A stretch of DNA of 13,717 bases, taken from NCBI GenBank assembly GCA_964642725.1, contig CAZXQG010000072.1, forward strand, positions 1-13,717, given 5' to 3'. Position 1 is the stretch's first letter. Every line of letters starts with the position of its first letter. This document shows, in pieces, positions 1-6,224 of the stretch. The notes under the pieces were generated by a model that searched no databases, was not told the origin of the DNA, and was given only the letters and a program-made list of their open reading frames with translations. Origin of the DNA: JAGVPT01 sp964642725. GTDB lineage: Bacteria; Bacteroidota; Ignavibacteria; UBA10030; UBA8401. The position numbers were made by a program, and so were the translations under genes.

Positions 1-2
1 TC

Positions 3-1424
3 CGGGGTTCCTATTCAGCGACTCTTCCTCAAAAACCGTACGGCTTCGAAACCAGAGACAGCGCCGGAAACAACAACAACGTACCGCTTCTGAACATGCC
101 CGCGGAAAATGACTGGGTGCTGATCGCCAACTATAATGACAAGGTCTTTATGCGGAACACACTCGCCTTCGACCTTTTCACGAAAATGGGACATTACCAG
201 CCGCACACGCAGCTTTGTGAATTGGACTCGAACGGTGTGTATGAAGGAATCTATGTTCTAACGGAAAAAATAAAACGAGATAAGAATCGTGTTGATATTG
301 CAAAGCTCACCGCTACAGATACATCGGGAGATAATCTTACAGGCGGGTATATCATAAAAATTGATAACAGCGATGGCACAGGAACAGACGGCTGGAACAG
401 TCCGGACCAGGCGATAGACCGCCCGGGAGGTTATCCATACTACATCTATGTGTACCCTAAACCGGAAGATATCGTAAGTCAGCAAAAAAAATATATACAG
501 GGATTTATCAAGAAACTCGACAGCGTTCTGATCACTTCAAAATTTTCCGATCCTGTCAACGGATACAGAAGATATCTCGATGTCCCGTCGTTCATCGATT
601 ATTTTATTGTCGGTGAAGTATCCCGGAATGTTGATACCTATAAGAAAAGCGCCTTCTTCTATAAAGACAAGGACAGTAATGACGGGCGGTTACATGATGG
701 CCCCGTGTGGGACTTTGATTGGGCGTGGAAAAATATAGGCGAGTGCGAGGTCAATGCAACTGACGGTTCCGGATGGACATTTCTGATTAGCAGCGTTTGC
801 AAGTCATATCCGGTCCCGCCCGATTGGATGGTAAAATTATTGCAGGACACAAGCTTTACGAATCAATTGCACACACGCTATTCATTCCTGCGTAAAAACA
901 TCCTCAGCGAAACTGCTATTAATCATTATATCGATTCCATCCATACTTTGGTCAATGAAGCACAGGTGCGTCACTATCAACGATGGCCGATCTTAGGAAT
1001 CGATGTAGGCACGCCGGAAGTGGATCCGCAGCCGACAACATTCGACGGTGAAATCACGAAGTTTAAGAACTGGATATCAACGCGTTTGACGTGGCTTGAT
1101 GCAAATATGCCCGGAAAAGCCAGTCAAGGAACGGGTGTGCAGGGCAGGGTCGAGACTCCAAATTTCTTCGTGTTATCCCAGAACTATCCGAATCCGTTCA
1201 ACCCCACAACGGTAATTAATTACCAGGTACCGGTTGCCGGTCACGTTTCGGTTAAAGTGTACGATCTGCTCGGCAGGGAAGTGATGACGTTGGTGAATGA
1301 ACGGAAATCGGCAGGATCGTATCAGGTTCTTTTCGATGCACACCTGCTGCCAAGCGGAGTGTATTTCTATAGCTTGGAATCGGGAAGTTTCAAAGAGACA
1401 AAAAAGATGGAGTTGCTCAAGTAA
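3..1424 (+). CDS. CotH-type secreted protein kinase with T9SS sorting domain (5' end missing)
   Basis: The reading frame is open to the left edge. The residues before the ATG at 96 (RGSYSATLPQKPYGFETRDS) align with RGNSTQSFPKKPYSLETRDS of the second CotH at the window's right end, so the true start lies outside. CotH family proteins are atypical secretory-pathway kinases; Bacillus CotH phosphorylates serines of spore-coat proteins. Visible motifs are MPAENDW (96-116), EKIKR (264-278), NVD at 627-635 and WDFD at 708-719. The Asp of NVD and the first Asp of WDFD fit the family's catalytic and metal-binding positions. After NEAQxRxxQRWPILG comes a short linker and a T9SS type A sorting domain (about 1164-1421: QNYPNPFNP, VYDLLGREV, SGVYFYSL, KKMELLK). 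The kinase is therefore predicted to be exported across the outer membrane and surface-attached or released. The next gene begins 70 bases downstream. The family call is firm; kinase activity is inferred from the family. Confidence 0.9.
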   Translation, partial: RGSYSATLPQKPYGFETRDSAGNNNNVPLLNMPAENDWVLIANYNDKVFMRNTLAFDLFTKMGHYQPHTQLCELDSNGVYEGIYVLTEKIKRDKNRVDIAKLTATDTSGDNLTGGYIIKIDNSDGTGTDGWNSPDQAIDRPGGYPYYIYVYPKPEDIVSQQKKYIQGFIKKLDSVLITSKFSDPVNGYRRYLDVPSFIDYFIVGEVSRNVDTYKKSAFFYKDKDSNDGRLHDGPVWDFDWAWKNIGECEVNATDGSGWTFLISSVCKSYPVPPDWMVKLLQDTSFTNQLHTRYSFLRKNILSETAINHYIDSIHTLVNEAQVRHYQRWPILGIDVGTPEVDPQPTTFDGEITKFKNWISTRLTWLDANMPGKASQGTGVQGRVETPNFFVLSQNYPNPFNPTTVINYQVPVAGHVSVKVYDLLGREVMTLVNERKSAGSYQVLFDAHLLPSGVYFYSLESGSFKETKKMELLK

Positions 1425-1494
1425 CACATGACCAGGTATTTCAACATTTGACCACGACAAAACGCAATCGCATATATATATAGAGGATATGACT

Positions 1495-3552
1495 ATGAAA
1501 AGAATATTATGGATTTTCTTTCTTATTGGCGCTGCTTGCTTTTCTCTTGCCGCACAATCGTTTACAGCGGGGAATATAGTAGTCGTTCGTGTTGGTGACG
1601 GAATCGGAACTCTCACCAGTGCTTCAGCAGCTGTTTTTCTCGATGAATATACGCCCGGCGGCTCATTGGTTCAATCTATCGCACTACCAACGGCAGCTTC
1701 GGGAAGCAATGCGCCGTTGACGCTTTCGGGGTCGGCATCGAGTGAAGGAGCAATCGCTGCCTCTGGTGATGGACGTTATCTTACCATCGCCGGGTATGCT
1801 GCTGCACCGGGCACAGCATCAATTGCGGCCACAACGGTAGCGACAGTCAATCGTGTTGTCGCAAGAATTGATGCCAATGCTTCAATAGATATAACAACGC
1901 AACTGTCAGATGCATATGATCAAAATAATATTCGCGGCGCCGTGACAAACGATGGAACAACATTTTGGCTCTCCGGTGTTGATAAGCTGACTGCCAATGG
2001 AGGCGTACGGTATGCCGCGCTTGGAGCGACAACCTCCACGCAAATATCAACAACGCTTGTGAACACCCGAGTAATAGGTATTTTTAATGGTCAGTTATAT
2101 GTTTCCAGTTCAAGCGGAACATTTAGAGGAATATCATCGGTAGGATCGGGGCTGCCAAATACTTCGGGTCAAACGATTACTTTATTGAGTGGCTTTCCGA
2201 CAACGGGTGGTTCAAGTCACTATGGATTTTCAGTACATGGCAATACGATCTATGTCGCTGATGACAGAACAAATGGAAATGGAGGAGTTCAAAAATGGAC
2301 ATTTGGCGGTTCAAGCTGGACTCTTGCCTATTTGTTGGCTCCAAGTTCGACTACCGGCGCGCGCGGATTAGTTGTGGATTGGACCAGCAGCAACCCGACC
2401 ATCTATGCCACAACGACAGATAATAAAATTGTTACAGTTACCGATGCAGGCTCCAGTTCATCATTTACAACGCTGGTCACAGGGGCCGCAAATACTCTCT
2501 TGCATGGCGTTGCATTCACGCCAAATGCAATCATCACATTTACCGATGGAACATCATATGCGCCACCGGCAGGAACTCGAAATACCGACGACAATCCGGT
2601 CGGAAGATTTCAGCTCGCAGGAAATATCGCCGGCGGTAAACTCACGCAAGCTGTCGTTACATTGTCCGGTACATACAGCGGCATCACAAATCTGAAGCTC
2701 TACTATTCTACTGCAGCGACATTTAGTGTTGGTACATCCACATTATTAGCAACCGTCCCTTCACCGTCATCACCGGTGACATTCGATTTATCTTCTACAC
2801 CTCAACCGATTCCAACATTGGGCGCGTATTTGTATGTTGCAGCAGATCTAAGCTCGGGCGCTACCGGTTCTGCAATGGCTTCACTCGCCGATCAAACAGC
2901 GCTCACATTTACCAATGCTTCACTCAGCGGAACTTTTACCGGCGCGAACCTTTCTTCCGGGAATGTTGATCTGCCCGTTGAATTGGCCGCATTTACCGCA
3001 GCAACGGCCGGCTCAACCGCAATACTCGATTGGCGCACAGCGACCGAAGTGAACAACACGGGATTTGATGTTGAGAGAAGTAGAACATCGAATACCGGGC
3101 TTGGAACCACAGACTGGCAAAAAGTAGGATTCGTCGCCGGTGCAGGCACAAGCAACGCACCGCACGAATATTCGTTCACGGATAAGAACATCCCGTCCGG
3201 GAGTTATACGTACAGGTTGAAACAAATCGACCGGGACGGCTCGTTCAAGTATTCTCAGTCGGTCGAAGCTCAGGTCGAGAACGGTCCGCGTGTCTTCTCC
3301 CTTTCGCAGAATTATCCCGATCCCTTTAACCCGACAACGAAAATTTCCTACACGCTGCGCAGCGACGGAAAGGTCCGCCTCGCGGTGTACGATATTTTGG
3401 GGAGCGAAGTTGGAGTTTTAGTGGATGGCGTGCAAACTGCGGGCAGCCACCAGGTAGAGTTCTCCGGTTCAACTCTTGGCAGCGGAATCTATTTCTATAA
3501 GCTCGAGAGCTCCGGACAGACGCTGATAAAGAAAATGATCCTGCTGAAATAG
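1495..3552 (+). CDS. Secreted Ser/Thr-rich protein, probable beta-propeller, T9SS sorting domain
   Basis: This is a 685-residue exported protein of unknown function. The N-terminus MKRILWIFFLIGAACFSLAAQS is a signal peptide with likely cleavage after LAA. Residues of about 25-350 hold repeated Gly/Ser/Thr-rich beta-strand segments (for example GDGRYLTIAGY, GTTFWLSGVD, FNGQLYVSSSSG, GNTIYVADD) with propeller-like spacing. They resemble uncharacterised Bacteroidota proteins that open with GNIVVVRVGDG. A second beta-rich segment covers about 350-490. Residues 493-600 (LPVELAAF, DWRTATEVNNTGFDVERS) form the FN3-like module that commonly precedes T9SS tails. The sorting domain is about 601-685 (QNYPDPFNP, VYDILGSEV, SGIYFYKL, KKMILLK). 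I prefer ATG 1495 to ATG 1489 because the GAGGA at 1483-1487 is 7 bases from 1495 and only 1 base from 1489. No catalytic motif is seen. An adhesin or scaffold role is a guess. Confidence 0.85.
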   Translation: MKRILWIFFLIGAACFSLAAQSFTAGNIVVVRVGDGIGTLTSASAAVFLDEYTPGGSLVQSIALPTAASGSNAPLTLSGSASSEGAIAASGDGRYLTIAGYAAAPGTASIAATTVATVNRVVARIDANASIDITTQLSDAYDQNNIRGAVTNDGTTFWLSGVDKLTANGGVRYAALGATTSTQISTTLVNTRVIGIFNGQLYVSSSSGTFRGISSVGSGLPNTSGQTITLLSGFPTTGGSSHYGFSVHGNTIYVADDRTNGNGGVQKWTFGGSSWTLAYLLAPSSTTGARGLVVDWTSSNPTIYATTTDNKIVTVTDAGSSSSFTTLVTGAANTLLHGVAFTPNAIITFTDGTSYAPPAGTRNTDDNPVGRFQLAGNIAGGKLTQAVVTLSGTYSGITNLKLYYSTAATFSVGTSTLLATVPSPSSPVTFDLSSTPQPIPTLGAYLYVAADLSSGATGSAMASLADQTALTFTNASLSGTFTGANLSSGNVDLPVELAAFTAATAGSTAILDWRTATEVNNTGFDVERSRTSNTGLGTTDWQKVGFVAGAGTSNAPHEYSFTDKNIPSGSYTYRLKQIDRDGSFKYSQSVEAQVENGPRVFSLSQNYPDPFNPTTKISYTLRSDGKVRLAVYDILGSEVGVLVDGVQTAGSHQVEFSGSTLGSGIYFYKLESSGQTLIKKMILLK

Positions 3553-3593
3553 ATGCGTCAAGGGTTCTTCTCCTTTTCTCAAAGTACGCTTCA

Positions 3594-3627
3594 CGCCTGC
3601 AGCCCGTCAGAACTGCAGGCGTTTCTT
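3594..3627 (+). terminator. Possible Rho-independent terminator or leader hairpin before the GH2 gene
   Basis: A perfect 9-bp stem (CGCCTGCAG at 3594-3602, CTGCAGGCG at 3613-3621) with a 10-base loop is followed by TTTCTT. The form is that of an intrinsic terminator for the upstream gene, though the T tract is interrupted. It ends only 6 bases before the AAGGA ribosome binding site of the GH2 gene (3634-3638), so it could instead be a leader or attenuator structure in that mRNA. Confidence 0.5.
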
Positions 3628-3647
3628 ACTACTAAGGAATATCACCT

Positions 3648-6113
3648 ATGAAAACACGGTTATCGAAAATCGCAAAGGTTGTCGGGCTCTTTGGTGTTTC
3701 TGCAGCACTCGTTGTATTATTCACAAGCGGCCTCTCATCGGCGCAGCCCGGAAAGACAGATCTCTTTTCCAAGAATTGGCTCTTTGGCACGGACTGGCGG
3801 TTCTTCCTTGGGGATGTTAAGAATGGCGAAAGTGTTGCGTTTGATGACGCACAGTGGAGAAAGCTCGACCTCCCGCACGATTGGAGCATTGAGGGGAAAT
3901 TCAGCAAGGATAACCCGGCTGGCGTTGGCGGAGGCGCGCTTCCAGGCGGCGTAGGGTGGTACAGGAAGACATTCACATTGCCTTTATCTGATAACAGCAA
4001 GCTGACGTTTATTCGATTCGACGGCGTTTATAGAAACAGCGAGGTCTGGATCAACGGCCACTATCTCGGCAAACATCCCTACGGCTACACGCCGTTCCAG
4101 TATGAATTGACGGCGTTTCTGAAGTATGGGAATGAGAAGAATGTATTGGCGGTAAAAGTGGACAACTCTCAGCAGCCGAACTCGCGTTGGTACTCCGGGT
4201 CGGGAATTTACAGGAATGTCTGGTTTGTGACGACGGAAAAAGTATACTTAGATCGTTGGGCCACTTTTGTGACCACGCCCGTGGTAACAAAAACGTCGGC
4301 TAAAGTGGATGTTGAAACCAAAGTCACGAATGCGCTCCAGCAGGATCAGCCGGTCATTCTGAGAACCACGTTAGTAGACAAAAACGACAAGAAAGTAGCA
4401 ACAGCGGAGTCCAAGGCCGTTATTCCGAAAGGCTCAGTGTACGAGTTTAATCAAAACCTCACGGTTGCGAACCCGAAGCTCTGGTCGGTTGACAATCCCG
4501 TGTTGTACCGTGCAGTGACAACCGTAGAACGCGGAAGCGTCGTGAGCGCTACATCGACGACGTCTTTCGGGATCCGAACCTTCAGCTTCGACAGCGCGAA
4601 GGGATTCTTCCTGAACGGCAATCGTCTGAAGATTTTAGGAGTGTGCGATCACCACGATCTCGGATGCCTCGGTGCTGCGATCAATACGCGCGCCTTGCAG
4701 CGGCAGCTCGAGCTGTTGAAAGGAATGGGCTGCAACGGCATACGCACATCGCATAATCCGCCCGCACCGGAACTTCTCGACCTGTGCGACGAGATGGGTT
4801 TTGTCGTGATGGATGAAGCTTTCGACATGTGGATGAAAGAAAAGACAAAATACGACTATCATCTCGATTTTGCAGAATGGCACAAAAGGGATTTAGAGGA
4901 CATGGTTTTACGGGACAGAAACCATCCGAGCGTCGTCATCTGGAGCATCGGGAATGAAGTCACTGAACAATGGGATCACAAAGATAACAGCGGTGCAGAC
5001 ATTGCCCGGGACTTGGTTGGCATTATAAGAAACCTCGACACGACGCGTCCGATCACTTCCAATACCAACGATCAAAGCCCCGATAACCCGGTCATTCGGT
5101 CCGGTGCACTTGATCTCATCGGCTACAGTTACGGCCAAAACGATTATCACCTCTTCCCGGTAGTGTATCCCGGGAAGAAGTGGATCGGTTCCGAAACAAC
5201 TTCTGCCCTTGAATCCCGCGGGTCTTACGACATGCCTTCGGACAGCGTTCGCGTTTGGCCAACGAGTTGGGACAAGCCGGCCGTCGGCGCCAACGCAGAT
5301 AATTCGTGCTCCGCATACGACAACTGCCGTGTGCCGTGGGGAGCAACACACGAGGAAGCATGGGGCCTTGTAAAGAAATATGATTTCTTATCCGGAATGT
5401 TTATATGGACCGGCTTCGATTATTTGGGCGAGCCGACCCCGTATGAATGGCCTTCCAGGAGTTCGTATTTCGGCATCCTTGACCTGGCGGGTTTCCCGAA
5501 AGATGCTTACTACATGTACCAGAGCGAGTGGACAAACAAGCCGGTGCTTCATATTCTCCCTCACTGGAACTGGAAGAAAGGTCAGACAATTGACGTCTGG
5601 GCTTACACGAATTGCGATGAAGTTGAATTATTCCTCAACGGCAAATCGCTGGGAGTCAGGAAGAAGACAGGCGAAGAACTGCATATGATGTGGCGAGTCA
5701 CGTACGAACCCGGCGCATTGAAAGCCGTCGGCAAAAGAGGCCGCAAAGTTTTGACTGAGGAAGTCAAGACGGCGGGCGCACCGGCGAAGATCGTCCTTGA
5801 GGCGGACAGGAACAAGATTTCAGCTGACGGCAGGGACCTGTCATTCATAACGGTGAAGGTTCTCGACGATAAAGGGACGCTGGTGCCGGATGCCGGGAAT
5901 TTGGTACACTTCAAAATTTCGGGTGAAGGAAAAATAGCCGGCGTTGACAACGGGTCCGAGACCGACCTTGAACCGTTCAAAGCCGATTACCGAAAGGCGT
6001 TCAATGGCTTAGCTCTTGTGGTAGTGCAATCAACCGGTAAGACAGGAACGGTTAAGCTTGAGGCGGCATCGGACGGACTGGCCGGAGCTACCGTGCTCAT
6101 TCACTCGAAATAA
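3648..6113 (+). CDS. Glycoside hydrolase family 2 enzyme, beta-galactosidase type
   Basis: This 821-residue exo-acting glycosidase is predicted to release terminal beta-linked sugar, probably galactose, with retention. The order is: signal peptide 1 to about 32 (cleavage after SSA); GH2 sugar-binding domain about 38-200 (LPHDWSIEG, GVGWYRKTF, EVWINGHYLG, NSRWYSGSGIYRNVW); Ig-like domain about 205-312; TIM barrel about 313-615 (GIRTSHNPPAP, VMDEAFDMW). The acid/base is Glu437 in WSIGNE and the nucleophile is Glu516 in WIGSE, so both catalytic residues are present. A DUF4982-type segment follows (about 630-700, DEVELFLNGKSLG), then a GH2 C-terminal Ig-like domain of about 110 residues. Length and order match Bacteroidota GH2 beta-galactosidases. 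AAGGA at 3634-3638, 9 bases upstream, supports the start. There is no lipobox and no T9SS tail, so the enzyme is predicted to be periplasmic or freely released, unlike its neighbours. Exact substrate (galactoside, glucuronide or other) cannot be fixed by sequence alone. Confidence 0.93.
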   Translation: MKTRLSKIAKVVGLFGVSAALVVLFTSGLSSAQPGKTDLFSKNWLFGTDWRFFLGDVKNGESVAFDDAQWRKLDLPHDWSIEGKFSKDNPAGVGGGALPGGVGWYRKTFTLPLSDNSKLTFIRFDGVYRNSEVWINGHYLGKHPYGYTPFQYELTAFLKYGNEKNVLAVKVDNSQQPNSRWYSGSGIYRNVWFVTTEKVYLDRWATFVTTPVVTKTSAKVDVETKVTNALQQDQPVILRTTLVDKNDKKVATAESKAVIPKGSVYEFNQNLTVANPKLWSVDNPVLYRAVTTVERGSVVSATSTTSFGIRTFSFDSAKGFFLNGNRLKILGVCDHHDLGCLGAAINTRALQRQLELLKGMGCNGIRTSHNPPAPELLDLCDEMGFVVMDEAFDMWMKEKTKYDYHLDFAEWHKRDLEDMVLRDRNHPSVVIWSIGNEVTEQWDHKDNSGADIARDLVGIIRNLDTTRPITSNTNDQSPDNPVIRSGALDLIGYSYGQNDYHLFPVVYPGKKWIGSETTSALESRGSYDMPSDSVRVWPTSWDKPAVGANADNSCSAYDNCRVPWGATHEEAWGLVKKYDFLSGMFIWTGFDYLGEPTPYEWPSRSSYFGILDLAGFPKDAYYMYQSEWTNKPVLHILPHWNWKKGQTIDVWAYTNCDEVELFLNGKSLGVRKKTGEELHMMWRVTYEPGALKAVGKRGRKVLTEEVKTAGAPAKIVLEADRNKISADGRDLSFITVKVLDDKGTLVPDAGNLVHFKISGEGKIAGVDNGSETDLEPFKADYRKAFNGLALVVVQSTGKTGTVKLEAASDGLAGATVLIHSK

Positions 6114-6224
6114 ACTCGTTTCAGGGATTCAGGTACTGTTGCTGTTTGCCTGATTCGTCTCAACGAATAAGCTGTTCGATTGCTCGTATGCGATCGGATA
6201 GCTAAACTTAGTGAGGACCCGCGC

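Noticed and set aside
96..98. ATG at 96 as the start of the first CotH gene
   Set aside because: The frame stays open upstream to position 3, and those residues align with the second CotH, so this is an internal methionine (the M of MPAENDW).
1447..1482. TTGACC / TATATA promoter before the gene at 1495
   Set aside because: The spacer is about 19 bases and the predicted transcript start would fall on the ribosome binding site. FCB-group promoters also usually differ from the E. coli consensus.
2189..2695. Alternative + strand frames inside the propeller gene
   Set aside because: They overlap a continuous frame with a signal peptide and sorting tail, and show no domain or credible start.
4908..5351. 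Long antisense open frames inside the GH2, GH59 and surface-protein genes
   Set aside because: They are shadows of strongly supported sense genes with intact catalytic or repeat motifs, and encode no recognisable protein features.
6180..6224. TTG at 6180 as the GH59 start
   Set aside because: It has no Shine-Dalgarno and would put 15 polar residues before the signal peptide. ATG 6225 has GAGG at the right distance.
6114..6224. Near-repeat GATTCAGG / CCTGATTC as a terminator after GH2
   Set aside because: The stem has a mismatch and a 14-base loop with no T tract. GH2 and GH59 may be co-transcribed.
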